Shown: piece by piece, positions 49,017 through 58,324 of the stretch
Layout: every line of letters begins with the position of its first letter
Position numbering within the stretch: the first letter of the stretch is position 1
From: Clostridiales bacterium
GTDB lineage: Bacteria; Bacillota; Clostridia; Christensenellales; Borkfalkiaceae
Assembly: GCA_015055525.1 (NCBI GenBank)
Contig: SVHZ01000005.1
Location: 1-63,943 of the forward strand
Direction of reading: 5' to 3'
DNA: 63,943 nt
Notes under the pieces: generated by a model
The model's database searches: none
What the model saw: the letters and a program-made list of their open reading frames with translations, nothing else
Told to the model about the DNA's origin: nothing
Translations under genes and position numbers: made by a program

Positions 49017-49875
49017 AGTTATAAATTATGGAGAGAAATCTTCAAACAATTTAATACTTGCGCTCGGTTATTTTGACGCGTTACATAAAGGTCATACCGC
49101 CGTGCTTGAAAAAACCGTGCAAACGGCTAAAGGTTTATCACTTACCCCCGCAGTTTTAATATTTAGGGGTGGAAAGAGTAAAACAGACCTTTTTACCCTT
49201 GAAGAAAGAATTAAAAAAATTGAAACTATCGGCGTTGAACTCGTAATCGTTAAGAGTTTAGATAGCGAGTTTATGGGTAAGACAAAACAAGAGTTTTTAT
49301 ATGAACTTTCAAGTTTATATAAACTTGAAAAGGTTGTTTCAGGTAGCGATTTTACCTTTGGAAAGAACGCGAGCGGTAACGTTCAAACGCTGAACGATTT
49401 TTTTGGAATAGATAGGGTTATAACGTTAAATTTAGTTGGCGACGGCAATAATAAAATTTCGACTAGCGAAATTAAAAAAATGTTGAGTAAAGGGGATATC
49501 AAACTTGCAAACGAGAGTTTGGGTAGCCCTTACTTTATTAGCGAAACGGTTGTTAAGGGAAAGGAACTTGGGCAAAAATTAGGATTTCCAACGGCAAATA
49601 TTATTTTAACCGACGATAAATTCAAAATTTTACCAGCCGTTTATAAAACCAAGGTAGTTATTGAAGGAAGAGAATATTTTGCCATAACGAACTTTGGTTC
49701 TCAGCCTACCGTTTCAGGCGATAATTTGGTTGTTGAAACGCATATTTTGGGTTTTAACGGCAATTTATACGGCAAAGAATTAACCGTTTATTTTTTGGAT
49801 AAAATACGAGACATTAAAAAGTTTAATTCGATTGATGAATTAAAAGCGCAACTCGAACTAGATAAGGAGTATTGA
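49009..49875 (+). CDS. ribF: Bifunctional riboflavin kinase/FAD synthetase
   Basis: Phosphorylates riboflavin and adenylates FMN. 288 residues. FAD synthetase nucleotidyltransferase domain 1-175: ALGYFDALHKGHTAVL (the usual G-x-F-D-G-x-H appears as GYFDALHKGH), and STSEIKKMLSKGD. Riboflavin kinase domain about 180-285: VVKGKELGQKLGFPTANI and the AITNFGSQPTV, VETHILGF motifs. Overlaps truB by 8 bp. Confidence 0.94.
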   Translation: MIKVINYGEKSSNNLILALGYFDALHKGHTAVLEKTVQTAKGLSLTPAVLIFRGGKSKTDLFTLEERIKKIETIGVELVIVKSLDSEFMGKTKQEFLYELSSLYKLEKVVSGSDFTFGKNASGNVQTLNDFFGIDRVITLNLVGDGNNKISTSEIKKMLSKGDIKLANESLGSPYFISETVVKGKELGQKLGFPTANIILTDDKFKILPAVYKTKVVIEGREYFAITNFGSQPTVSGDNLVVETHILGFNGNLYGKELTVYFLDKIRDIKKFNSIDELKAQLELDKEY

Positions 49876-49876
49876 T

Positions 49877-50722
49877 ATGATAAAATTTGGTCCTAGCGGA
49901 AATAGTGAAGCGTTTCATAACGCGGGGTTTTCAGGTAGCGAACGTTCGGCTGAGTGGGTTAAAAATTTAGGGCTTGACGCGTTTGAATATTCCTTTGGTA
50001 GAGGTGTAAATTTAGGTGAGCAAAAAGCAATTTCAATAGGCGAAAGTTTTTTATCTTTAGGCGTTGAAATTAGCGTTCATTGCCCGTACTTTATCAACTT
50101 TGCAGGGGTTGACGAACAGAAGGTTGAAAACTCTTATAATTACGTTTTAGACTCGCTTAAAATGGGAAAATTAATGGGTGCTAAAAGGGCGGTGTTCCAC
50201 CCCGGAGCGCAAGGCAAACTTCAAAGAGATGAAGCCGTAAAATTAACGATAGAAAGGCTAAAAATACTTGCTGATAAAATTGTTGAAAACGGTTATCAAG
50301 ATATGATTGTTTGCCCTGAAACTATGGGAAAATCCGCTCAAATTGGAACGGTTGAAGAAGTTGTTGAATTTTGCAAAATTGCACCTTTTTACTATCCGTG
50401 CGTTGACTTTGGGCACGTTAATTCTCTCAATCAAGGCTCGTTAAATTCAGTTGACAATTACCTTGAAATTTTCAATAAAATTGAAAGTGGTTTAGGCTTT
50501 CATAAACTAGATAATATGCACGTTCATTTTTCAAAGATTATGTATTCTCAAAAGGGTGAAGTTAAGCACCTTACCTTTGAAGATAACGAGTACGGTCCTT
50601 TACCAGAGCATTTTATAAGCGCTGTAAAAATTAAGGGAATAAACCCTTATATTATTTCAGAGAGCGCAGGTACTCAAGACGTCGATTCAAAGATTATGAA
50701 AGAACTTTACAATAAATTTTAA
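49877..50722 (+). CDS. Endonuclease IV-like (AP endonuclease family 2) TIM-barrel protein
   Basis: 281 residues. The fold and metal residues of Nfo are visible: ISVHCPYFINFAG, AVFHPGAQGKL, CPETMGKSAQIG, CVDFGHVNSLNQG, NMHVHFSKIMYSQKGEVKHL and ESAGTQDVDS. Expected to cleave abasic DNA sites with zinc. The start (FGPSGNSEAFHNAGFSGSERSAEWV) differs from E. coli Nfo, and this group is common in Clostridia, so activity is likely but not certain. AAGGAG before the ATG. Confidence 0.85.
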   Translation: MIKFGPSGNSEAFHNAGFSGSERSAEWVKNLGLDAFEYSFGRGVNLGEQKAISIGESFLSLGVEISVHCPYFINFAGVDEQKVENSYNYVLDSLKMGKLMGAKRAVFHPGAQGKLQRDEAVKLTIERLKILADKIVENGYQDMIVCPETMGKSAQIGTVEEVVEFCKIAPFYYPCVDFGHVNSLNQGSLNSVDNYLEIFNKIESGLGFHKLDNMHVHFSKIMYSQKGEVKHLTFEDNEYGPLPEHFISAVKIKGINPYIISESAGTQDVDSKIMKELYNKF

Positions 50723-50787
50723 CTATTATTAACGAAATTTTAATATAAATTTTATCTTTTATTGGTATAATTTAATTAAGGTGGAGT

Positions 50788-52320
50788 ATGAAAAAAGTTA
50801 ATAAGGTAAAAATAATTCCGCCGAGGCTTATCTTGGCGGTTTTTATATTTGCGTTTGAAATTTTGGCGATGATAGGAATAGTCGTTTTTCTTTGTTATCG
50901 CTTAAAATATTTTTATTTGCTTGCGATAATTACCGAAGCGTGTTGCGTTATAAAAATAATTGCATCAGACGATAATCCCGATTATAAAGTTCCGTGGTTG
51001 CTCGTTGTTTTAATACTTCCGATAGCGGGATTTATGCTATACTTTATTTTCTCTTCAAGAAAATTAAAAAAGCGATACGTTAAAAGGCTTAAAGAAGTTG
51101 TTTACTCTATGCCAAATAAAGATAACACCGCCGTTCAAAAGGCGTTAAAAGAAGAAGATTTAACCGCTTATAACGCTCTTACGATGACGGCAAATATATC
51201 AAATTCTTCTATCTATAACGATGCAAACGCCAAGTATTTTAGCGATATCGAAAAGTTGCAAAAACAGTTGCTTTCAGATATTGAAAACGCTAATAAATTT
51301 ATATTTTTAGAATTTTTTATAATTGAGCGCGGTGTGTTTTGGGATTCGATACTGAACGCCCTTATAAAAAAGGCGCAATCGGGCGTTGATATAAGGGTAG
51401 TTTACGACGATATAGGTTGCTTGTTTACTCTTCCTGCAAGGTATTATAAAACGTTGAGAAAATACGATATTAAAGCAGTTCCGTTTTCAAGGTTAAAAGG
51501 TAGCGCCGATAGTGAATTTAACAATAGAAGTCATAGAAAAATCATCGTTATCGACGGAAAAATTGGTTATACGGGCGGTTTTAATCTTGCAGACGAATAT
51601 ATCAATAAAACTGAAAAGTTCGGGCATTGGAAAGACGCAGGTATCCGCTTTGAAGGAAATGCCGTTTTTGAACTTACGAAAACCTTTTTTATAGATTATT
51701 ATATAAACGAAAAAACGTTTGAAAAGCCAAGCGACGAATATTTTAGCGACGTTGAAAGTAAAGATTTAGACGGTTATATAGTTCCGTTTAGCGACGGGCC
51801 TAAACCGATATACAAGCGCCAAGTTGGTAAGTTGGTTATTCAAAATATGCTGTATTCGGCAAGGGAATACGTCTATATAACAACGCCGTATTTAATTATT
51901 GATAACGACCTTTTGTCAGACATTGAAAACACGGCGTTAAGGGGTGTTAAGGTGAAGATAATTTTACCTAGTATTCCCGATAAAAAATTAGTGTTTTTGA
52001 TGAGCAGAAGTTATTATCATAGGCTTTTGCAAGCGGGCGTTGAAATTTACGAATACACGCCTGGATTTATCCACGCTAAAACTTACGTTGCAGACGGCAA
52101 GTACGCTATGATAGGAACGGTAAATTTAGATTATCGCTCGCTCGTTCATCACTTTGAAAACGGCGTTTATTCTTATAATTCAAGGTTTATAAAAGACGTT
52201 GAAAGTGATTTTTTAGAAGTTGAAAAACTTTCAAAACGCATAAAAATTGAGAGCGTGAAAAATAGCGTTTTCAAAAGATTTATAAGCGCGATAGTTAGGG
52301 TTTTTTCTCCGCTATTGTAA
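50788..52320 (+). CDS. cls: Cardiolipin synthase (phospholipase D family)
   Basis: Condenses two phosphatidylglycerols to cardiolipin at the membrane. 510 residues. Two N-terminal membrane helices (about 12-35 and 67-90), then two PLD domains with HKD motifs HRKIIVIDGKIGYTGGFN (about 246-263) and HAKTYVADGKYAMIGTVN (about 430-447). Preceded by GGTGGAG. It stands alone in the + direction, terminating at a 52327-52352 hairpin. Confidence 0.92.
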   Translation: MKKVNKVKIIPPRLILAVFIFAFEILAMIGIVVFLCYRLKYFYLLAIITEACCVIKIIASDDNPDYKVPWLLVVLILPIAGFMLYFIFSSRKLKKRYVKRLKEVVYSMPNKDNTAVQKALKEEDLTAYNALTMTANISNSSIYNDANAKYFSDIEKLQKQLLSDIENANKFIFLEFFIIERGVFWDSILNALIKKAQSGVDIRVVYDDIGCLFTLPARYYKTLRKYDIKAVPFSRLKGSADSEFNNRSHRKIIVIDGKIGYTGGFNLADEYINKTEKFGHWKDAGIRFEGNAVFELTKTFFIDYYINEKTFEKPSDEYFSDVESKDLDGYIVPFSDGPKPIYKRQVGKLVIQNMLYSAREYVYITTPYLIIDNDLLSDIENTALRGVKVKIILPSIPDKKLVFLMSRSYYHRLLQAGVEIYEYTPGFIHAKTYVADGKYAMIGTVNLDYRSLVHHFENGVYSYNSRFIKDVESDFLEVEKLSKRIKIESVKNSVFKRFISAIVRVFSPLL

Positions 52321-52326
52321 TTAAAA

Positions 52327-52352
52327 AAAACGAAGTCTTAAGACTTCGTTTT
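52327..52352. terminator. Bidirectional terminator after cls
   Basis: A 12-bp stem AAAACGAAGTCT / AGACTTCGTTTT with a TA loop; overlaps the end of the converging XRE gene. Confidence 0.88.
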
Positions 52353-52955
52353 AGTTTTGAATAAGTTTTTAATTTTTGGAAATATTAAAGAAGCGTATTT
52401 TAGTGTGAACGCAACTTGAATAGGTATGCCAATAAAGTATAGGTAAGACGCCACTTGAAGTATTCCCATTAAGAAAATGTGAAGATTTAATATCGTCGTC
52501 CAAATTATTCCCGAAATGGAGATAAATTGCACGGTAACGTTTTTGTAAACGCAAGCGAAAATTAAAAAGAGAATACACGATATTGGAATTGCCACGATAA
52601 ACGGAAGCCACGCCTTTGAAATTGAAAATTCTTGTAAAATTATGAACGCAACGAGCGCAACTAACCATAAAATACAGTTGGCAAAAATTGGAATAAGTAT
52701 AGATTTTATTTTGCTTGAAGGTATTTTAAGCCTTTTTCTTTCAGATAAAAGGTCGTTAATCGTAATGCCGAATATGTCTGCAATTTGATATAGAACGAAA
52801 GCTTCTGGCAAACTTTCACCGCTTTCCCATTTTGCAACTGCTTTATCGGAATAATTTAATTTTTCGGCGAGCGCAAGTTGGGTTAGGTTGTTAAACTTTC
52901 TGTACCTACAAATATTGCTTGCAACTATCGCGTTGAATTGTTCCTTTGTTTTCAT
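52338..52955 (-). CDS. XRE family regulator with membrane-spanning C-terminus
   Basis: 205 residues. Helix-turn-helix about 8-68 (ICRYRKFNNLTQLALAEKLNYSDKAVAKWESGESLPE), then a short basic linker and four or so membrane helices (IPIFANCILWLVALVAFIIL, AWLPFIVAIPISCILFLIFACV, ...). Membrane-tethered XRE proteins of this layout are common in Firmicutes; the signal is unknown. Divergent from the M24 peptidase gene, across a 125-bp region. Confidence 0.85.
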   Translation of the reverse strand: MKTKEQFNAIVASNICRYRKFNNLTQLALAEKLNYSDKAVAKWESGESLPEAFVLYQIADIFGITINDLLSERKRLKIPSSKIKSILIPIFANCILWLVALVAFIILQEFSISKAWLPFIVAIPISCILFLIFACVYKNVTVQFISISGIIWTTILNLHIFLMGILQVASYLYFIGIPIQVAFTLKYASLIFPKIKNLFKTKTKS

Positions 52956-53041
52956 AGTTAGATTTTAACGCGTTTTCAAAAAAAATTCAAGTGTTTTTTA
53001 GGCTCGATAGGTAAAAATATTAAAAATGCCTATTTGTACCC

Positions 53042-53079
53042 TTGACAATATTATATTAATATGTTAATATAATTGCATA
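53042..53079 (+). promoter_or_regulatory. Promoter overlapping the M24 peptidase start
   Basis: TTGACA (53042-53047), 17 bp, TAATAT (53065-53070), with an overlapping TATAAT at 53068-53073. The ATG at 53080 is 6-9 nt later and no Shine-Dalgarno exists, so the mRNA is at most a few nucleotides longer at the 5' side. Confidence 0.6.
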
Positions 53080-54093
53080 ATGCGTGATTTTGTGGATAAC
53101 GCGGTAGTTGTAACCGACGGCGATATTATATTTTACTATACGGGGTTCTACGTTGACGACGGGTTTTTGATAGTTAAAAACGATAAACGCTATCTTATAA
53201 CCGACGGGCGCTATATTGAATCTGCAAGAAAATTTGCAAATGCAGAGTGTTATCTTGGTAGTGAAGTTTCGCTTGAAGATATGCTTTCAAGATTGCAAGT
53301 TTCAAGCGTTGGGCTAATTTATGGTTACACGAGTGCTTTGATTTATGAAAAAATCGTAAGTTTAGGCTATTGCGTTTACGACTGCACGCTTTCATATAAC
53401 GAACTTTCCGCTATAAAGACTTTATCACAATTAAACTCGATTAAAAGAGCGTGTTCAATATGCGAGCAAGCGTTTGTAAAGACCTTGCCGTTTATTAAAG
53501 AAGGCGTTTCAGAACTTGAAATATCTGGCGAACTTGAACACAACTTCAAAAAACTTGGAGCAAACGTTGGGTTTGAAACGATAGTTGCTTTTGGTAAAGG
53601 CAGTTCCGTTCCGCATTATCAAACGGGTAGCGTTAAACTTACGAATAATACGCCTATACTTATGGACTTTGGTTGCAGGTACGAAGGGTTTTTATCGGAT
53701 ATGACGAGAACTTTTTACTTTGGTAATCCCACCGAAGAGTTCGTTAAGGTTTACGAGGCTGTAAAGGGCGCGCACCTTTTAACCGCTCAAACGGTAAAGG
53801 CTGGCACTACTTGCTCAGAGGCGGACAAGGTTGCAAGGGGCTATCTTAAAAATTTTGGCTACGATAAATACTTTACTCACTCGACGGGGCATGGAATCGG
53901 CGTTAAAATTCACGAATATCCAACGCTCAACGCTAAGAGCAATACGGTTTTAGAGAACAATATGGTGTTTTCAATAGAGCCGGGCGTATATCTCGAAGGT
54001 AACTTTGGGGTTAGAATTGAAGATACGTTTACGTTAGAAAATAATAACTGCGTATCGCTTATGACAAATGATAAAGAACTTTTGGTTTTATGA
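53080..54093 (+). CDS. Xaa-Pro aminopeptidase/dipeptidase (M24 family)
   Basis: Cleaves peptides with proline at position 2. 337 residues. Creatinase-like N-terminal domain (about 1-110) and pita-bread C-terminal domain with dinuclear metal ligands: DFGCRYEGFLSDMTRTF (two Asp), STGHGIGVKIHEYP (His), FSIEPGVYLEG (Glu) and GVRIEDTF (Glu). Usual neighbour of EF-P, as here. The start has no ribosome binding site and lies right after a -10 hexamer, suggesting a leaderless message. Confidence 0.93.
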   Translation: MRDFVDNAVVVTDGDIIFYYTGFYVDDGFLIVKNDKRYLITDGRYIESARKFANAECYLGSEVSLEDMLSRLQVSSVGLIYGYTSALIYEKIVSLGYCVYDCTLSYNELSAIKTLSQLNSIKRACSICEQAFVKTLPFIKEGVSELEISGELEHNFKKLGANVGFETIVAFGKGSSVPHYQTGSVKLTNNTPILMDFGCRYEGFLSDMTRTFYFGNPTEEFVKVYEAVKGAHLLTAQTVKAGTTCSEADKVARGYLKNFGYDKYFTHSTGHGIGVKIHEYPTLNAKSNTVLENNMVFSIEPGVYLEGNFGVRIEDTFTLENNNCVSLMTNDKELLVL

Positions 54094-54142
54094 TTGACTA
54101 AAAGTAAAAATAAAAAATATTTTTCAAGGAGAAAATTTTAAT

Positions 54143-54703
54143 ATGGTATTAGCAGGCGATTTAAGAAAGGGCGTTACTATCGAGTACGAAGGAAAAATCT
54201 TCACGGTTGTTGACTTCTTACACGTTAAGCCAGGTAAAGGAGCAGCGTTCGTTAGAACAACGCTTAAAAACGTAGTAGACGGTAAGGTTTTACAAATTAC
54301 TTTCAACCCGACTGAAAAGTTTGAAAACGCTGTAATTGAAACTAAGAAGATGACTTATTCTTATAATGACGGCGAACTTTACTACTTTATGGACGAAGAG
54401 TACAATATGGAACCGCTCAACTACGATCAAGTTGAAGACGCTCTTAAATACGTTAAAGAAAACGACACGGTTACCGTAAAATTCTATAAAGGTAAAGCGT
54501 TCTCTGTTGAATGTGAAAACTTCGTTGAAATGGAAGTTATAGAAGCAGAACCAAGCGTTGCTGGTAACACTGCGACTAACGCTACCAAGCAAGTTAAGAT
54601 TGAAACTGGTATTTACATTCAAGTTCCTATGTTCGTTAACGAGGGTGACGTTATCCGTATTGACACTCGTACCGGCGACTACATGGAAAGAGTTAAAAAA
54701 TAA
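54143..54703 (+). CDS. efp: Elongation factor P
   Basis: Relieves ribosome stalling at polyproline. 186 residues, three beta-barrel domains; start [33 protein letters not shown] places the modifiable loop at KPGKGA (lysine, as in B. subtilis-type EF-P). C-terminal signature region [24 protein letters not shown] upstream. Confidence 0.97.
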   Translation: MVLAGDLRKGVTIEYEGKIFTVVDFLHVKPGKGAAFVRTTLKNVVDGKVLQITFNPTEKFENAVIETKKMTYSYNDGELYYFMDEEYNMEPLNYDQVEDALKYVKENDTVTVKFYKGKAFSVECENFVEMEVIEAEPSVAGNTATNATKQVKIETGIYIQVPMFVNEGDVIRIDTRTGDYMERVKK

Positions 54704-54711
54704 TTCATTTT

Positions 54712-54743
54712 ACCTGACAGCATGAATAACCTGTCAGGTTTTT
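54712..54743 (+). terminator. Terminator after efp
   Basis: A 9-bp stem ACCTGACAG / CTGTCAGGT with a 10-nt loop and T-run; only 10 bp before the next start codon, so readthrough or partial termination is likely. Confidence 0.8.
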
Positions 54744-54753
54744 GCATTTTATT

Positions 54754-55470
54754 ATGTCGGTAATCATCGTTACGGGCGCGTCTCGCGGAATAGGTAGGCA
54801 AACGGCGATAACCCTTAAAAATAAGGGGTATAACGTTATTGGAACGTACCTTAATAGCGAAACGGACGCTCAAATGATTGAAAATGAATACAAAATCCCT
54901 TTTATCAGGTGTGACGTTTCTAAATTTTCAGACGTTGAAAATTTATTTTCGACCGTAAAAACTAATTACGGCAAAATTTCCGCGGTTATTTCTAACGCGG
55001 GGATTGCCCTTACTCAAAAACCGTTTATTGACGTTTTGGAGAGCGAGTTGGATAGCGTTATCGCCACCAACTTGAAAGGCTGTATGCTCGTTGATAAGTT
55101 TGCGGTTGAGAGTATGTTAAGTAGCGGAGGAAAGATTATAAACGTCTCTTCCGTCTTTGGTGTTAAGGGCGGTGCGTGCGAGGTTTGTTACTCTGCGGTA
55201 AAAGCAGGGGTTATAGGTTTAACAAGGTCGTTAGCGGAAGAATTGAGTTTTTCAGATATTTCCGTTTGCGCTATTGCGTTAGGTCTTGTTGATACGGATA
55301 TGAACAAGCATCTATCAAATGAAGATAAAGAAGGGTTTTTAAGTGAGTGCAATCTCAAAGAGATTGCAACGCCTTTGATGGTCGCTGAAGAGATTTATAA
55401 AATCTTAACTTCAAGTGATATAAACGGCAAAATCTATCCGCTCTTTGCGGGTGACTTTTTCAAGGAGTAA
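54754..55470 (+). CDS. Short-chain dehydrogenase/reductase
   Basis: NAD(P)-dependent oxidoreductase, 238 residues from the ATG at 54754. TGASRGIGRQ (about 8-17) binds the cofactor; NAG near residue 87; catalytic Ser in INVSSVFG and Y-x-x-x-K in CYSAVKAG. FabG-like length, but isolated from fatty-acid genes, so the substrate is open. No Shine-Dalgarno; the efp terminator hairpin abuts the start. Confidence 0.9.
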   Translation: MSVIIVTGASRGIGRQTAITLKNKGYNVIGTYLNSETDAQMIENEYKIPFIRCDVSKFSDVENLFSTVKTNYGKISAVISNAGIALTQKPFIDVLESELDSVIATNLKGCMLVDKFAVESMLSSGGKIINVSSVFGVKGGACEVCYSAVKAGVIGLTRSLAEELSFSDISVCAIALGLVDTDMNKHLSNEDKEGFLSECNLKEIATPLMVAEEIYKILTSSDINGKIYPLFAGDFFKE

Positions 55471-55471
55471 T

Positions 55472-56479
55472 ATGGCTGAAAATTTATCGGTTAAGGAATT
55501 AACGCTTAAAAAAGAGCGTGAATATTTATCTCCTTTTGCGGTAAAATCTGAAGATAGTAAGGGTAGGCTTAAATTTGAAGAGCCTTGCCCGATGCGTACC
55601 CCTTTTCAAAGGGATAGGGATAGAATTATTTATTCAAAAGCGTTTATAAGGCTTAAAAACAAAACGCAGGTATTTTTCTCTCCAGAAGGCGACCATTATA
55701 TGACTCGGCTTACGCATACTTTAGACGTTTCGCAAATTGCGCGCTCTATTGCACGCGCGCTCGCGCTTAACGAAGATTTAACCGAGGCTATTGCCCTTGG
55801 GCACGACCTTGGTCATACTCCGTTTGGCCACGCGGGGGAAAGAGTTTTATCTAAACTTTGCCCCGGTGGATTTATGCATAATAAGCAGTCTTTAAGGGTG
55901 GTTGACGTTTTAGAAAATAACGGTCAGGGCTTAAACCTTACGGTAGAAGTAAGAGATGGTATTCTCAATCATAAGTCAGGCACAAAGCCGTCTACTTTAG
56001 AAGGTCAAGCCGTACTTATATCTGATAAAATCGCATATCTTAATCACGACGTTGACGATGCTATTAGAGCGGGAGTTATAAGCGCGGAAGAACTTCCAAG
56101 TAACGTTATCAAAGTTTTAGGCAAAACTTCAAGAGAAAGGATAAACGTTATGATAAACTCGGCGTACGAAAACAGTTTAGAAAAGCCTTTCGTAGCCTTG
56201 GCGACGGAAGTTGACGGCGCTATGAAAGAACTCCGCGCGTTTATGTTTGAAAAAGTTTATATGATGCCGACGGCTAAGCGGGAAGAAGAGCGCGCCGGTA
56301 ATATGCTTACGAGTATGTACGAGTATTTTATTAAAAATCCAGAACGACTTCCCGAATTTTACGTAAAATTATTAAACGAATACGAGATTGACACGGTTGT
56401 TTGCGATTATCTTTCTTCAATGACTGATAGATACGCTATAAACGCTTTCAATCAAATATTTATTCCAAAGAGTTTTTAA
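55472..56479 (+). CDS. dgt: Deoxyguanosinetriphosphate triphosphohydrolase-like HD protein
   Basis: 335 residues from the ATG at 55472 behind AAGGAG. HD-domain metal ligands: TRLTHTLDVSQIARSIAR (H), AIALGHDLGHTPFGHAGE (H-D), and SDKIAYLNHDVDDA (D). Family members hydrolyse dNTPs to nucleoside plus triphosphate, shaping the dNTP pool. Position ahead of dnaG-rpoD is typical of Clostridia and Bacilli. Confidence 0.92.
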   Translation: MAENLSVKELTLKKEREYLSPFAVKSEDSKGRLKFEEPCPMRTPFQRDRDRIIYSKAFIRLKNKTQVFFSPEGDHYMTRLTHTLDVSQIARSIARALALNEDLTEAIALGHDLGHTPFGHAGERVLSKLCPGGFMHNKQSLRVVDVLENNGQGLNLTVEVRDGILNHKSGTKPSTLEGQAVLISDKIAYLNHDVDDAIRAGVISAEELPSNVIKVLGKTSRERINVMINSAYENSLEKPFVALATEVDGAMKELRAFMFEKVYMMPTAKREEERAGNMLTSMYEYFIKNPERLPEFYVKLLNEYEIDTVVCDYLSSMTDRYAINAFNQIFIPKSF

Positions 56480-56490
56480 GGAGCAAGGCT

Positions 56491-58263
56491 ATGCCGACGT
56501 TTGACGAAAAGTTTATTGAAGAACTTAAAAGTAAAAACAATATAGTTGAAGTAGTCAGTCGGTACTGTAACCTTGTGAGAAAAGGCTCGTCTAATTATTG
56601 GGCGTGTTGTCCTCTTCCGGGGCACACGGAAAAAACGCCTTCGTTTACCGTGAACGAGCCGGGGCAATTTTATCATTGTTTCGGTTGCGGTAAGGGTGGA
56701 GACGTTATTAAATTTATACAAGAAGTTGAAACGGTTGATTTTTTCGACGCCGTTAAAATGCTTGCCGAACGAGCAAAGATGCCACTTCCCGAAAGTGATT
56801 TTGAATCAGAAGAACAAGCGAAGAAAGCGCGCAACAAAAAGGAAAGATTATATTCTTTAATGCGAGAAAGCGCTTTATTTTACGCCAAGAATTTAAGTGA
56901 TGAAAGGGCGGGAGTTTGGCTCGAATACTTGTTAAAACGCGGGCTTGATAGTAAGACGGTGCGTCACTTTGGGTTAGGCGCGTCGCTTGACTATTACGGT
57001 TTAGTTAACCACCTTAAATCAAAAGGTTATACCGAGGAAGAAATGCTTGAATCCGGCGCTTGCGCGCAAGGGAAAAAGGGCGTTTACGACTTTCAGGCGG
57101 AAAGGCTTATCGTTCCCATCATCAGTTCGATGGGCAAGGTTATAGGCTTTGGCGGTAGAATACTTGAAGACAAGGGGTTTGGCAAGTACAAAAACACGTC
57201 TGAAACAACGCTGTTCAACAAGAAAAACGTGTTATACAACGTTAACAACCTTAAAAAAATTCGCCAAGAAACAGACCTTGACTACGTTATTATGGTAGAA
57301 GGGTATATGGACGCTATTTCGCTTCACTCGGCAGGATTTACAAACGTTGTTGCGTCAATGGGCACGAGTTTGACTTTATCTCAGGCAAAATTACTCAAGC
57401 GTTACACTAATAAGGTTTTAGTTAGTTACGATGGTGACGGCGCAGGTCAAAAGGCAACGATAAGAAGTTTGGATATTTTTGAAAACGAAGGGTTTGAAGT
57501 AAAGGTAGTTAAACTTCCCGACGGTTTAGACCCCGACGACGTTATTAGAAAGTACGGGGCGGAAAGTTATAGTTCCCTTCTTTCAAAAGCAGAACCGCTT
57601 ATCGACTTCAAACTTTCGCTTATAAAAAAAGGTAAAGATTTAAGCGACGCATCGGATAAAAGAAAGTATTTATCGGAGTGCTTGGAACTTCTTAAAACGG
57701 TTAAGAGCGAGTTTTTAAGAGAAGAACTTCTAATTAAGGTAAGCACGATATCGGGTATTAGTTATCAATCGCTAAAAAGAGATTTGGAAAGCGGTAGCGT
57801 AACGATACCAAAAAATGAGAGCGCTGAAAAAATAGAAGTTAAGCAAACTATAAAAACCGACGGGCTTTCCGTTGCGGAAAGAGCGGTACTTTGGGCGGTT
57901 ATAAACTCCGCGCCGTATGCCGATAAAAACTTAATTTTAGACCTTTATTTTAGCGACCCCGTTCGCGAAAAGATTTTTGAGAGCATTACGATTAGCGAGA
58001 TTGAAAGTTCTAAACTTTACTCTATCGTAGGTGAAATCGGTCTTCAAGAACTGAACGCAATACTTTCAGTTGGAGATAAAATTGACGGCGAAGAACAGGG
58101 CAAGAAGTATTTTAACGACTGTGTTAAGGTTGTTAAAAAGAGTAATTTAAGCGAAGATTTAGTAAGTCTTAACAAACTTTACAAAGACGAGATAGATCAA
58201 ACTAAAAAAGCGGAACTTGCAAAATTAATTGCACAAAAAACTATTGAAATATCAAAGTTGTAG
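56491..58263 (+). CDS. dnaG: DNA primase
   Basis: Makes RNA primers for replication. 590 residues. N-terminal zinc ribbon CHC2 (C-P-L-P-G-H ... FYHCFGCGKGGD, about 36-64), RNA polymerase core with EGYMDAISLHSAGF (about 268-281) and the TOPRIM DGDGAGQKA metal site (about 311-319), and a C-terminal helicase-binding region. Between dgt and rpoD as in the macromolecular synthesis operon. Confidence 0.96.
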   Translation: MPTFDEKFIEELKSKNNIVEVVSRYCNLVRKGSSNYWACCPLPGHTEKTPSFTVNEPGQFYHCFGCGKGGDVIKFIQEVETVDFFDAVKMLAERAKMPLPESDFESEEQAKKARNKKERLYSLMRESALFYAKNLSDERAGVWLEYLLKRGLDSKTVRHFGLGASLDYYGLVNHLKSKGYTEEEMLESGACAQGKKGVYDFQAERLIVPIISSMGKVIGFGGRILEDKGFGKYKNTSETTLFNKKNVLYNVNNLKKIRQETDLDYVIMVEGYMDAISLHSAGFTNVVASMGTSLTLSQAKLLKRYTNKVLVSYDGDGAGQKATIRSLDIFENEGFEVKVVKLPDGLDPDDVIRKYGAESYSSLLSKAEPLIDFKLSLIKKGKDLSDASDKRKYLSECLELLKTVKSEFLREELLIKVSTISGISYQSLKRDLESGSVTIPKNESAEKIEVKQTIKTDGLSVAERAVLWAVINSAPYADKNLILDLYFSDPVREKIFESITISEIESSKLYSIVGEIGLQELNAILSVGDKIDGEEQGKKYFNDCVKVVKKSNLSEDLVSLNKLYKDEIDQTKKAELAKLIAQKTIEISKL

Positions 58264-58324
58264 TATTGAGTTCACTCTTTTAAGGGATGATCTAACCAAA
58301 CAAAAATTTATATAGGAGAAAATT

